Source of the DNA: Acidovorax radicis N35
GTDB taxonomy: Bacteria; Pseudomonadota; Gammaproteobacteria; Burkholderiales; Burkholderiaceae_C
Assembly: GCF_000204195.1 (NCBI RefSeq)
Contig: NZ_AFBG01000019.1
Coordinates: forward strand, 744,001-808,000
Length of the DNA stretch: 64,000 nt
Direction of reading: 5' to 3'
Both the position numbers and the translations under genes were made by a program. This document shows positions 44,512 to 53,157 of the stretch, piece after piece. Within the stretch, counting starts at the first letter, position 1. Each line of letters begins with the position of its first letter. The notes beneath the pieces were generated by a model. The model was not told where the DNA came from, did not search any database, and worked only from the letters and a program-made list of their open reading frames with translations.

Positions 44512-45486
44512 ATGCAACGCAAACATTTCCTTCGCGCAGCTCTGCGCACGGCCTTTGGCGCAGCCGCGCTCGCGATGGCGGCCAGCGCCTTTGCACAGGC
44601 CTACCCCGCCAAGCCGGTGCGGGTGGTCATCCCCTTCCCGCCGGGCGGCACGCTCGACACCGTGGGCCGCCAGTTGGCGCAGAAGCTGGGCGAGCAGATG
44701 GGCCAGAACTTCATCGTGGAGAACAAGCCCGGCGGCAACGGCGTGATCGGCGGCGACGTGGTGGCCAAGGCCCCGGCCGACGGCTACACGCTGCTGTTCA
44801 ACGCGTCCACCTTCACCACCGCGCCGATGACCATGAAGTCCGTGCCCTACGGCGTGGTCAAGGACTTCACGCCCGTCGCGCTGGTGGCCAAGGCCCCGCT
44901 GTCGGTGGCCATCAACAAGAACCTGCCGGTCACCGATATCAAGTCGCTGATGGCGTACGCCAAGGCCAACCCCGGCAAGATGACCTTCGCCGTGGGCTCC
45001 ATCGGGTCGGCCGGGCACCTGTCGACCGAACTGCTCAAGCGCGCCGGCCAGCTCGACTACCTGATCGTGCCGTACAAGGGCACGGCGCCTGCGTTCCAGG
45101 ACCTGATCGGCGGGCAGATCGACGGCTTCATCGACCCCATTCTCGGCTCGCTGCAGTACCACAAGAGCGGCATGCTGCGCGTGGTGGCCGTCACCTCCGC
45201 CCAGCGCGCGGCCAGCCTGCCCGACGTGCCCACGGTGGGCGAGACGATTCCGGGCTACGAGTTCTACAGCTGGTATGGCCTGTGGGGCCCGGCCAAGCTG
45301 CCGACGGACATCACCCAGCGGCTGAACACCGAGGTGAACAAGGCCCTGGCCGAGATGACACCCAAGCTGCGCGAGCAGGGCCTGCTGACCACGCCGGGCA
45401 GCGTGGAGGACTTCGCCAAGTTCCAGCGCAGCGACATGGAGCGGTCCCAGAAGATCGTCACCGAGGGCAACATCCGTGTCGAGTAA
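44512..45486 (+). CDS. Bug/TctC-type tripartite tricarboxylate transporter receptor
   Basis: A 324-residue periplasmic receptor with signal peptide ending [59 protein letters not shown] and SLPDVPTVGE define the Bug family. CGGAGACAAG precedes the start. In an operon with acid-metabolising enzymes, so its ligand is plausibly a hydroxy-dicarboxylate such as tartrate; this is inference. Confidence 0.93.
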   Translation: MQRKHFLRAALRTAFGAAALAMAASAFAQAYPAKPVRVVIPFPPGGTLDTVGRQLAQKLGEQMGQNFIVENKPGGNGVIGGDVVAKAPADGYTLLFNASTFTTAPMTMKSVPYGVVKDFTPVALVAKAPLSVAINKNLPVTDIKSLMAYAKANPGKMTFAVGSIGSAGHLSTELLKRAGQLDYLIVPYKGTAPAFQDLIGGQIDGFIDPILGSLQYHKSGMLRVVAVTSAQRAASLPDVPTVGETIPGYEFYSWYGLWGPAKLPTDITQRLNTEVNKALAEMTPKLREQGLLTTPGSVEDFAKFQRSDMERSQKIVTEGNIRVE

Positions 45487-46174
45487 TGCCGGCCACGCCG
45501 TCGTTACTGGCGCCAGCAGCGGCATAGGCCGCAGCATCGCCGAATCGCTGCTGGCAAACGGCTGGCGCGTGACAGGCCTCGACGTGGCCCAGGCGACGGT
45601 CGTGCATCCGTCGTTCACCCACACGCCTGTCAACCTGGCCGATGGCGCAGACATCGCCCGCGTGGCCACCACACTGCCCGGCGTGGACGCGCTGATCCAT
45701 GCGGCCGGCGTACTGCGCGTTGGGCCGCTGGGCCAGCTCGACCATGCGGGCGGCGAGCTGATGTGGCGCCTGCATGTGGATGCCGCCACCCGCCTGGCCG
45801 ACGCCATCGTGCCCGGCATGGCCCAGCGCGGCCGGGGGCGTGTGGTGTTCATCGGCAGCCGGGTGGCGCAGGGCATGGCAGGGCGCGGGCAGTACGCCGC
45901 GACCAAGGCCGCGCTGATCGCTCTGGCGCGCAGCTGGGCCGCCGAGGTGGCCGCGCAGGGCGTGACGGTGAACGTGGTCTCCCCCGCGGCCACGGCTACC
46001 GGCATGTTGAACGACCCGGCGCGTGCCGGAAGTGCGCCGCGCCTGCCGCCCATCGGCCGGCTGATCGAGCCGGCCGAGATCGCCGCGCTGGTGGGCTTTC
46101 TTCTTTCCGCCCCTGCCGCCGCCATCACGGGGCAGGACATCGCGATCTGCGGAGGCTCATCGCTCGCCCGCTGA
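45476..46174 (+). CDS. short-chain dehydrogenase/reductase
   Basis: A 232-residue SDR with a GTG start overlapping the end of the receptor gene by 11 bases. Cofactor loop VTGASSGIGRSIAE, LDVAQ acidic residue favouring NAD, and the catalytic Ser (FIGSRVA) and YAATK (Tyr-x3-Lys) are present; C-terminal GQDIAICGGSS is typical. Third gene of the operon; probably oxidises or reduces a hydroxy acid in the same pathway. Confidence 0.92.
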   Translation: MSSNAGHAVVTGASSGIGRSIAESLLANGWRVTGLDVAQATVVHPSFTHTPVNLADGADIARVATTLPGVDALIHAAGVLRVGPLGQLDHAGGELMWRLHVDAATRLADAIVPGMAQRGRGRVVFIGSRVAQGMAGRGQYAATKAALIALARSWAAEVAAQGVTVNVVSPAATATGMLNDPARAGSAPRLPPIGRLIEPAEIAALVGFLLSAPAAAITGQDIAICGGSSLAR

Positions 46175-46226
46175 TCGCTTGTTTCGTCGCCCTTCCTTTT
46201 TTGTTTCATCCACCACCACGACCACC

Positions 46227-47393
46227 ATGAAGATCGTCAACATCCTCGAATCGACCCGTCCCATCAAGTCGGACATCCGCAACGCCTACATCGACTTCTC
46301 GAAGATGACGCTCAGCCTCGTGGCCGTGGTCACCGACGTGATCCGCGACGGCAAACCGGTGATCGGCTACGGCTTCAACTCCAACGGCCGCTATGGCCAG
46401 GGCGCGCTGATGCGCGACCGCTTCATCCCGCGTGTGCTGGAGGCGGAGCCCGCCAGCCTGCTGGACGCCACCGGCGAGAACATCGACCCGCACAAGGTCT
46501 GGGCGCAGATGATGATCAACGAGAAGCCCGGCGGCCACGGTGAGCGCTCGGTGGCGGTGGGCACCATCGACATGGCGGTGTGGGACGCCACGGCAAAAAT
46601 AGCGGGCAAGCCACTGTTCCAGCTGCTGGCCGAGCGCTACGGCAACGGCACGCCCAACCCGCGCGTGTTCGTCTACGCCGCCGGTGGCTACTACTACCCC
46701 GGCAAAGGGCTCGAAGCGCTGCAGCGTGAAATGGAAAGCTACCTGGCGCGCGGCTACTCGGTGGTCAAGATGAAGATCGGCGGCGCGACGCTGGCCGAGG
46801 ACTGCGAGCGCATCGAGTCGGTGCTCAAGATCCTGGGCCCGGGCCAGCAGCTGGCGGTGGACGCCAACGGCCGGTTCGACCTGGCCACCGCCATCGACTA
46901 CGGCAAGGCCCTGTCGCAGTACCCGCTGTTCTGGTACGAGGAAGCCGGCGACCCGCTGGACTATGAGCTGCAGGCCAAGCTGGGCGAGGTCTACAAGGGC
47001 CCGATGGCCACAGGCGAGAACCTGTTCTCGATGCAGGACGCGCGCAACCTGATCCGCCACGGCGGCATGCACAAGGACCGCGACTGGCTGCAGTTCGACT
47101 GCGCACTGAGCTACGGCCTGGTGGAGTACCTGCGCACGCTCGACATGCTCAAGGAACACGGCTGGTCCCCCAGCCGCTGCATCCCGCACGGCGGCCACCA
47201 GATGTCGCTGGCCATTGCCGCAGGCCTGGGCCTGGGCGGCAACGAGAGCTACCCGGACTTGTTCCAGCCCTACGGCGGCTTCCCCGATGGCGTGAAGGTC
47301 GAGAACGGCTATGTCACGCTGCCGCCACTGCCGGGCATCGGCTTCGAGGGCAAGTCGGACCTGATCGCGGAGATGCGGGCGCTGGCGTCTTGA
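46227..47393 (+). CDS. tarD: D(-)-tartrate dehydratase (enolase superfamily)
   Basis: A 388-residue enzyme closely matching, by eye, the Bradyrhizobium D-tartrate dehydratase, which converts D-tartrate to oxaloacetate. Start MKIVNILESTRPIKSDIRNA at 46227. Catalytic elements: the K-x-K base (K183 in VVKMKIGG), metal ligands D212 (VDANGRFD), E238/E239 (WYEEAGDP) and E264 (TGENLF), and the general acid H321 (IPHGGHQMS). The unusually conserved NAYIDFSKMT, NEKPGGHGERSVAVG and VYAAGGYYYPGKG blocks separate it from galactarate or gluconate dehydratases. Last gene of the operon. Confidence 0.88.
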   Translation: MKIVNILESTRPIKSDIRNAYIDFSKMTLSLVAVVTDVIRDGKPVIGYGFNSNGRYGQGALMRDRFIPRVLEAEPASLLDATGENIDPHKVWAQMMINEKPGGHGERSVAVGTIDMAVWDATAKIAGKPLFQLLAERYGNGTPNPRVFVYAAGGYYYPGKGLEALQREMESYLARGYSVVKMKIGGATLAEDCERIESVLKILGPGQQLAVDANGRFDLATAIDYGKALSQYPLFWYEEAGDPLDYELQAKLGEVYKGPMATGENLFSMQDARNLIRHGGMHKDRDWLQFDCALSYGLVEYLRTLDMLKEHGWSPSRCIPHGGHQMSLAIAAGLGLGGNESYPDLFQPYGGFPDGVKVENGYVTLPPLPGIGFEGKSDLIAEMRALAS

Positions 47394-47398
47394 CAGTG

Positions 47399-47455
47399 CA
47401 ATAAGGCTCCAGCGCTTGTCAAGCAAGCGCTGACAGCTATGAAATTTGAAGTGAC
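47399..47455 (-). repeat. AT-rich palindromic repeat, family A, canonical copy
   Basis: On the minus strand: AAATTTCATAGCTGTCAGCG, CTTGCTTGACAAGCGCT, GGAGCCTTATT. Perfect AGCGCTT/AAGCGCT arms. It starts six bases after the tarD stop and could act on the ends of the two convergent transcripts. Confidence 0.75.
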
Positions 47456-47533
47456 TGCGTCGGCGGCCACTTCAGTTTCCGATGTCTGACGGAGTCACCC
47501 AGCGGGCGCAACACCAAGACAACCCGGTTGGGA

Positions 47534-48559
47534 TTACGCCGCGGCGAGCCGTTCCTTGGCCAGCTTTGTGCCCTCTGCCAACGCTTTCAGCTTGCGCCAA
47601 GCGACGTCCCGCCCCATGGGCGCCAGACCACAATTCGTGCAAGGGAACAGCCGCTCCTTGGGCACGAACTCCAGTGCCCGGGCGATGGTGTCCGCCACTT
47701 CCTCGGGGGTTTCGACCACGTCGCTCGCCACATCGATCACGCCGACCATCACGTCCTTGCCGGCCAGCAGCTTCATCAGGTCGGGCGGCACATGGGAATG
47801 GATGCATTCCAGGCTCACCTGGTCGATGCTGCTCTTGGCCAGCGCGGGGAACACTGCCTCGTACTGGCGCCATTCATCGCCCAGGGTGCTCTTCCAGTCG
47901 GTGTTGGCCTTGATGCCGTAGCCGTAGCAGATGTGCACCGCCGTCGTGCAGGTCAGGCCCTGCGCTGCGCGCTCCAGCGCCTGCACGCCCCAGTCGGCGG
48001 CGTCCTTCATGTAGACGTTGAAGGCGGGTTCGTCGAACTGGATGATGTCCACGCCATCGGCCTGCAGCGACAGCGCTTCCTGGTTGAGCAGCTCCGCAAA
48101 CGCGAAGGCCATCTTGACCTTGTCTCCGTAAAAGCGGTCTGCCACGGTGTCGACGATGGTCATCGGGCCAGGCAGGGTGAACTTCAGTTTTTTGCTGGTG
48201 TGCGCGCGCGCCAGCTGTGCCTCGAAGGCATGCACGCGGCCCTTCAGGCGCAGGGCCGAGACCACCTGAGGCACCATCGCGTCGTAGCGGTTGTCGCGGA
48301 TGCCCATCTTCACCTTGTGCTCGAAGTCGATGCCTTCGACCTGCTCGAGGAAGCCGTGCACAAAGTGCTGGCGCGATTGCTCGCCGTCGCCCACGATGTC
48401 CAGGCCCGCGTCTTCCTGGGCCTTGATCCACAGCAGGGTGGCGTCGGCCTTGGCCTGGCGCAGCGCATCGCCCTCGGCCATCCACTGGGGCCAGAGCTTG
48501 TTGGTTTCAGCCAGCCAGGCGGGTTTGGGCAGGCTGCCTGCGATGGAGGTTTCAAACAT
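47534..48559 (-). CDS. mesD: MesD-type folate-independent methionine synthase
   Basis: A 341-residue protein containing only the C-terminal catalytic barrel of cobalamin-independent methionine synthase, without the N-terminal half of MetE (about 750 residues). Zinc ligands are visible: H209 and C211 (AVHICYGYG), E251 (SLECIHSH) and C310 (CTNCGL). It begins MFETSIAGSLPKPAW. Such core enzymes methylate homocysteine without 5-methyltetrahydrofolate. Assignment to the MesD class rests on the adjacent DUF1852 gene (MesX), on which MesD depends for activity in the described system, and on oxygen-dependence known for that pair. The methyl donor has not, as far as I know, been identified. Confidence 0.87.
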   Translation of the reverse strand: MFETSIAGSLPKPAWLAETNKLWPQWMAEGDALRQAKADATLLWIKAQEDAGLDIVGDGEQSRQHFVHGFLEQVEGIDFEHKVKMGIRDNRYDAMVPQVVSALRLKGRVHAFEAQLARAHTSKKLKFTLPGPMTIVDTVADRFYGDKVKMAFAFAELLNQEALSLQADGVDIIQFDEPAFNVYMKDAADWGVQALERAAQGLTCTTAVHICYGYGIKANTDWKSTLGDEWRQYEAVFPALAKSSIDQVSLECIHSHVPPDLMKLLAGKDVMVGVIDVASDVVETPEEVADTIARALEFVPKERLFPCTNCGLAPMGRDVAWRKLKALAEGTKLAKERLAAA

Positions 48560-48635
48560 CTGACAATTCCTTTGAAGCAAAGAGGGGTGGGTGAGCATAT
48601 TCCGGGAGACTGGCCCGGTGATGGAAGCCGAGTAT

Positions 48636-49628
48636 TCAGTGGGCGTGGGCAGCATCAGCAGCAGCCCATTGCTCCAGGACTTTCTTGTACGGCCTGATGA
48701 AGTGCTCCTGCGCAAACTTGCCCTGCTTGACCGCCAACTGGCTGCGCTCTTCCCGGTCATACACGATCTGCGTCAACGAGTAATCCTGGTTCTTCAGGCT
48801 CGGTTGGTAGAGTTTTCCTGCCGCTGAATTGGCGTTGTAGATCTCGGGGCGGTAGATCTTCTGAAAGGTTTCCATCGTGCTGATGGTGCCGATCAACTCC
48901 AGGCTCGTGTAGTCGCCCAGCAGGTCTCCGTGAAAGTAGAACGCCAGCGGCGCGACGCCATTCGCCGGCATGAAGAATCGGACCTGCATCCCCATTTTTG
49001 CGAAGTATTGGTCGGTCCAGGACAGCTCGCTCTGTTGGTACTCGATGCCCAATACCGGGTGCTGGTTGCCGGTGCGTCGATAGGTCTTGCTGGTCGAAGC
49101 GCTGATGCAGATGACGGGCGGCTTGCCGAAGCGCTCCTTGTAGAGGCGCGAGTTGGCGAACTGCTGGAACAGCTTTCCATGCAGGTCGCCAAAATCATCG
49201 GGGGTACTGAATTGCGCGCGATGGGCGTTGTACTCAGGAAGCAGCACGCTGAAGTCGTAGTCGCGCACGTAGGAGGAAAAATTGTTCCCGGCAATGCCAG
49301 GGATGCGTTGGTTCGCTGTCTTGTCGAGGATGCAGGTTTTCAGTATCTCGATCAGCGGAAAAGCAGCATGGCCAGCCTTGGCATTCACGCTCATCTCGAC
49401 CGAGATGATCTCGAGCTCGACGCAGTAGCGGTCCCCCGTCGGGTTGTCCCAATGCGCCAGGTCGTTGAAGCGGTTGTCAATCATCTTCAGCGTGTTGCGC
49501 AGGTTCTGTTGCCGACTGGCTCCCCGGGCCAGGTTGGCAAAGTTGGTGGTCATGCGCGTGCTGTCCGATGGCTCATAGTTTTCATCGAAACATATGCTTT
49601 TGAGGCTGAAGCTGAGTTCGTCGTTCAT
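48636..49628 (-). CDS. mesX: DUF1852 protein MesX, partner of MesD
   Basis: A 330-residue DUF1852 protein (opening MNDELSFSLKSICFDENYEP; ATG at 49628). It ends 76 bases before mesD on the same strand. Genetic work on MesD-type methionine synthases showed that DUF1852 is needed for MesD function in aerobic bacteria, and it has been proposed to be an oxygen-using enzyme. No signal peptide or membrane segment. Conserved aromatic and His residues (GNQHPVLGIEYQQSELSWTD) are candidates for a cofactor site. The FMN reductase gene 48 bases upstream suggests a reduced-flavin requirement; this is inference. Confidence 0.87.
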   Translation of the reverse strand: MNDELSFSLKSICFDENYEPSDSTRMTTNFANLARGASRQQNLRNTLKMIDNRFNDLAHWDNPTGDRYCVELEIISVEMSVNAKAGHAAFPLIEILKTCILDKTANQRIPGIAGNNFSSYVRDYDFSVLLPEYNAHRAQFSTPDDFGDLHGKLFQQFANSRLYKERFGKPPVICISASTSKTYRRTGNQHPVLGIEYQQSELSWTDQYFAKMGMQVRFFMPANGVAPLAFYFHGDLLGDYTSLELIGTISTMETFQKIYRPEIYNANSAAGKLYQPSLKNQDYSLTQIVYDREERSQLAVKQGKFAQEHFIRPYKKVLEQWAAADAAHAH

Positions 49629-49676
49629 GGCGGTCCAGTGGCTTGAATGGATGGAGGGGAAGGGCCGGTGCTTGTT

Positions 49677-50270
49677 TCAGGCCAGCGCCACTTCGTCGGC
49701 CAGCGAGGGCTGGGCGTGGCGCGCCAACGGCATGAGCGGCAATGCCCGCTGGACGGCCAGTCTGGCCCGGTCGATCAGGGCCTGGTTCTGCAACTGGTAG
49801 TCCACAAAATCCTTGTCGGTCGCATACACGCCCAGCGGCAACGTGCGCGCCTGGAAGAAGCTGAACAGCGGCCGCAGCTGGTGGTCAATCACCAGCGCAT
49901 GGCGCTCGCTGCCGCCAGTGGCGGCCAGCAGCACCGGCGTGTCGATCAAGGCGTCCTGGTGAACGAAGTCGAAGAAGTGCTTGAACAGCCCCGCATAGGA
50001 GCCGCGGTACACCGGTGTCGCCACCACCAGGATGTCGGCCTGCTCGACCGCCGCCAATTCCCGCTCTACGGCGTTGGGCAGTTGAGAGCGCCAGACCGCG
50101 CCAGCGAACATCGGTGCGAGCTGGCCCAGGTCGACCAGGCGTTGTTCGCAGGGACGCTCGTCGGCGATGAGGTCCAGCAGGTGCTCTGCCAGGGCAGCGG
50201 ACCTGGAGGGGCGCTGCAGTCCGCCGGAGACTGCGACGATGCGCAGGGGATGTGCTGTATGTGCGTTCAT
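49677..50270 (-). CDS. NAD(P)H-dependent FMN reductase (MsuE-like)
   Basis: A 197-residue flavodoxin-fold reductase: IVAVSGGLQRPSRSAALAEH phosphate loop, VVATPVYRGSYAGLFKHFFD and VLLAATGGSERHALVIDHQL. MsuE/SsuE-type enzymes supply FMNH2 to two-component monooxygenases. It is first in the operon with mesX and mesD and starts at ATG 50270 (a TTG at 50294 is less likely). I infer that it feeds reduced FMN to MesX or a related oxygenase. Confidence 0.88.
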   Translation of the reverse strand: MNAHTAHPLRIVAVSGGLQRPSRSAALAEHLLDLIADERPCEQRLVDLGQLAPMFAGAVWRSQLPNAVERELAAVEQADILVVATPVYRGSYAGLFKHFFDFVHQDALIDTPVLLAATGGSERHALVIDHQLRPLFSFFQARTLPLGVYATDKDFVDYQLQNQALIDRARLAVQRALPLMPLARHAQPSLADEVALA

Positions 50271-50297
50271 GGGAGGGGATGCTAGTGGCTGCAAACC

Positions 50298-50342
50298 ATG
50301 AAGTAAAATGGTCTTATTTCATCATTCCATGAATAAGGTTCA
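50298..50342. promoter_or_regulatory. MetR-type operators between mes operon and metR-like gene
   Basis: TGAA-TAAGG-TTCA at 50330-50342 is a perfect match to the MetR consensus TGAA-N5-TTCA and ends five bases before the regulator ATG. A second dyad, ATGAAGTAA (50298-50306) with TTATTTCAT (50314-50322), matches at eight of nine positions. Both lie in the 77-base gap between the FMN reductase and regulator genes. Confidence 0.7.
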
Positions 50343-50347
50343 TTAAA

Positions 50348-51250
50348 ATGCTCGAACGCATTCACCTCAGCATCGTTCAGCAGGTTGAGAAGCAAGGGTC
50401 ATTGACGGCCGCGGCGGGCGTGTTGAACCTCACCCAGTCGGCCCTGAGCCACAGCATGAAGAAGCTGGAGCAGCAACTGGGCACCGACGTGTGGTTGCGC
50501 GAAGGTCGAAGCCTGCGCCTCACGCAGGCCGGCCAGTACCTGCTGGCAGTGGCCAACCGCGTGCTGCCGCAGCTGGACCTGGCCGAAGAGCGCCTGGGCC
50601 AGTTTGCACAGGGCGAACGCGGTGCGCTGCGCATCGGCATGGAATGCCACCCTTGCTACCAGTGGCTGCTCAAGGTGGTGTCCCCTTATCTGGCCGCATG
50701 GCCCGACGTGGACGTGGACGTCAAGCAGAAGTTCCAGTTCGGCGGGATCGGCGCGCTCTTCGGCTTCGAGATCGACCTGCTGGTCACGCCCGACCCATTG
50801 TTCAAGCCAGGGCTGAAGTTCGAACCGGTGTTCGACTACGAGCAGGTGCTCGTGGTGGCCAAGGGCCATGCCCTGGCTTCGGCGGCCTATGTGAAGCCCC
50901 AGCAGCTGACACAGGAAGTGCTCATCAGCTACCCCGTCGACATCGAGCGCCTGGACATCTACAGCCAGTTCCTGTTGCCGGCCGGTGTCACGCCCAAGCG
51001 CCACAAAGCCATCGAAACCACCGACATCATGCTGCAGATGGTGGCCAGCGGCCGCGGGGTGGCCGCCCTGCCGCGCTGGCTGGTTCAAGAGTACGCGGCC
51101 AAGATGGATGTGGTGCCTGTCCGGCTGGGCGTGCGCGGCATCGCCAAGCAGATCTTCCTCGGGGCACGCGAGACGGACACCGCCATTGACTACGTGCGGG
51201 CCTTCATCGAACTGGCCCGCACCGCGGTGCCTACGTCGCAGAGCAGGTGA
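50348..51250 (+). CDS. MetR-like LysR family regulator
   Basis: A 300-residue LysR protein. Helix-turn-helix: SIVQQVEKQGSLTAAAGVLN and QSALSHSMKKLEQQLG. The effector domain starts LRIGMECHPCYQWLLKVV, very like the homocysteine-binding region of E. coli MetR (ECHSC.QWL). With the TGAA-N5-TTCA box at 50330 in front of its start and the divergent methionine synthase operon, a MetR role is well supported: activation of mes genes in response to homocysteine and control of its own gene. Its last 20 bases overlap the convergent tannase-family gene. Confidence 0.88.
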   Translation: MLERIHLSIVQQVEKQGSLTAAAGVLNLTQSALSHSMKKLEQQLGTDVWLREGRSLRLTQAGQYLLAVANRVLPQLDLAEERLGQFAQGERGALRIGMECHPCYQWLLKVVSPYLAAWPDVDVDVKQKFQFGGIGALFGFEIDLLVTPDPLFKPGLKFEPVFDYEQVLVVAKGHALASAAYVKPQQLTQEVLISYPVDIERLDIYSQFLLPAGVTPKRHKAIETTDIMLQMVASGRGVAALPRWLVQEYAAKMDVVPVRLGVRGIAKQIFLGARETDTAIDYVRAFIELARTAVPTSQSR

Positions 51251-52910
51251 AGCTCTCGGCCTTGGCTGGATCACCCGTGCCGTTGTAGCGCGGGAACTTC
51301 GGGTACTCGCACGCCGGGCGCTGCGCCACCGGCGTTGTGGTGCCGGGTGCGAATTTGGTGGCCACCAGCTTGTCGGGCGCGGTGCTCTTTTCCACCCAGG
51401 CATCCATGGCCGCCAGCAGGTCGATGGAGCGGGGCTCGGTGCCCGCGCCGTCCAGGTCATGCCCGTTGGAGGGCGAGGTGACCATGCGCGCAAAGCCCTG
51501 CACCTTGCTGGCGCCCAGGCGCTGCTTGACCGAGTCGAAGTACTCCGCCGTGCGGTACACCGACACGCAGGTGTCGCCCACGCCATACCAGATCAGCAGC
51601 TTGCCGCCGTTGTCGGCAAAGGCGGAGATGTCGGGGTCGGTCGCGTCGATCATCTCGGCCAGCCGCGCGTACTGCGCCTGGTACTGCGTGGGGTCGTGGC
51701 TCAGGATGTTGGCGTTGGGGTTGCCCTCCACCAGGCGCGCGGCTTCCGTCACGGCCATGTGGTTGAACGAATCAGGCGCATCGAAGCTGGTGCCGAACAT
51801 GTACGACTGCCAGTCCGAGGTGGACGCCCCGCCCCGGCCGTAGCGCGGATAGCCCACGGCGCCGCGCGACAGGGTCACGGGCGTCTTGTGGTCGCTGTAG
51901 ATGAGGCGGATCGATTCGATCTGCCCGGCAGTCAGGCAGGTGTCGCTGTCGGCCCCTTTGCACAGCAGGTCGGTGGGCACATAGCTGCAGGCCTCGACGT
52001 TGCCGATGATGCCGTCCTTCAAGCCGTCCAGGCCATCGCAGGCGGCGGTTTCGGCCTTGGCGTAGAGCGCGATCTTGGCGGGGCTGAGCCAGTTGTCGCG
52101 GCTCTTGAAGATGTGCCGCAGCACCGTGGGGCCCAGGTTGACCTGGTGCGCCTGCTGGCTGATGGCGGGCTCCATGGCCACCACGCCGTCGTAGTCCTTG
52201 GGGTACTTCTGCGTGGCGATGAGGCCGGAGCGCCCGCCGTTGGAATGGCCCATGTGGTAGCGCCGCGCGGGGCGCTTGCCATAGAACTCGGTGGCGATTG
52301 CCGTGCCGACCTCGAGCACGAAATGGTTGGCGTCGAACGCATGGTTGCGCAGCGCGACATCGCTCTTGCCCCAGGCGAAGCCGCGAATCTGGTGGCCCGA
52401 GTCGGAGCTGATCTTCACGTACGGGTGGGCCGATGGGCCCACGAGCTGCTGGTACCACGGGTCGTCGGTGGGGATGAAGCCGTCGAAGCCGCCGCCGCCG
52501 ATGGTCAGCGTCTTGCCGTTCCACTGCGCGAGCGTGGGCAGCTCCACCGCCCAGCGGATGGTGGACTCGGGTGACGAGACGATCTCGCCGCGCACGATGC
52601 AGGCGTCGGGCAGCGTGCTGTCGGCCTTGCGCAGCTCGGTGCGGGTGACCTTGGCGCCGTGGGGCAGCGCGGCAGAGGTGTAGGCGGCGCAGGCTTCGGC
52701 CAGGGGCTTGGCGGCCAGGGGGGGCGCGGCGTCGCTGCCGCCGCCACCGCAGGCCGCCAGCGTCAGCGCGGCAGCGGCGCCCAGGCCGCCGATGACCCGG
52801 AGCCGGTGGCGTGCCGCAGTGCCTTGGGTGCCTTGGGTGTCGTGGGTGTCGTGGGTACTGCGGGAGTGGCGGGGGGGCGCTTCGATGGCGCGCGGTGGGA
52901 TAGGTGTCAT
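51231..52910 (-). CDS. tannase/feruloyl esterase family lipoprotein
   Basis: A 559-residue alpha/beta hydrolase. The mature part follows a lipobox (LTLAACGG, Cys 54) after a long N-terminal region rich in Thr, Asp and His (SRSTHDTHDTQGTQGT). Catalytic Ser is in YHMGHSNGGRSG, Asp in YGVGDTCVS and His in SNGHDLDG. Fungal and many bacterial family members have a CS-D-HC pattern with a disulfide joining Ser and His neighbours; here His precedes Ser and Asp follows His, so that disulfide is absent. Expected to cleave phenolic or other esters in the periplasm; substrate unknown. The stop overlaps the metR-like gene by 20 bases. Confidence 0.85.
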   Translation of the reverse strand: MTPIPPRAIEAPPRHSRSTHDTHDTQGTQGTAARHRLRVIGGLGAAAALTLAACGGGGSDAAPPLAAKPLAEACAAYTSAALPHGAKVTRTELRKADSTLPDACIVRGEIVSSPESTIRWAVELPTLAQWNGKTLTIGGGGFDGFIPTDDPWYQQLVGPSAHPYVKISSDSGHQIRGFAWGKSDVALRNHAFDANHFVLEVGTAIATEFYGKRPARRYHMGHSNGGRSGLIATQKYPKDYDGVVAMEPAISQQAHQVNLGPTVLRHIFKSRDNWLSPAKIALYAKAETAACDGLDGLKDGIIGNVEACSYVPTDLLCKGADSDTCLTAGQIESIRLIYSDHKTPVTLSRGAVGYPRYGRGGASTSDWQSYMFGTSFDAPDSFNHMAVTEAARLVEGNPNANILSHDPTQYQAQYARLAEMIDATDPDISAFADNGGKLLIWYGVGDTCVSVYRTAEYFDSVKQRLGASKVQGFARMVTSPSNGHDLDGAGTEPRSIDLLAAMDAWVEKSTAPDKLVATKFAPGTTTPVAQRPACEYPKFPRYNGTGDPAKAESFTCSAT

Positions 52911-53157
52911 GCGTCGGTCTCCTGTTGTAGGGGTTTTGAAGGAGCCGGGCTGCAGCACGCAGCCGCTGCAAACTTGGTTGCAGCACCGCCAACGCAGCCC
53001 TTGCGGCTCCGGTGCGGACGATAGGAAAAGAAGCTGCGGTTGCAGCCTCTGCAAATGCAGAGGGCCCGGGAAACTACCGAGCATCCGCATCCGCCCGCGT
53101 TTCGACCGGCACGAGACGCCAGACACCCGACACCCGACACCAGGCGCGCTGAGCGCC

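Noticed and set aside
52800..53140. short tandem repeats (GTCGTGG-type near 52830 and GACACCC near 53110) as a possible satellite or CRISPR-like array
   Set aside because: Only two to three units of 7-9 bases, without spacers; the first is simply the codons of a THDT-like peptide.
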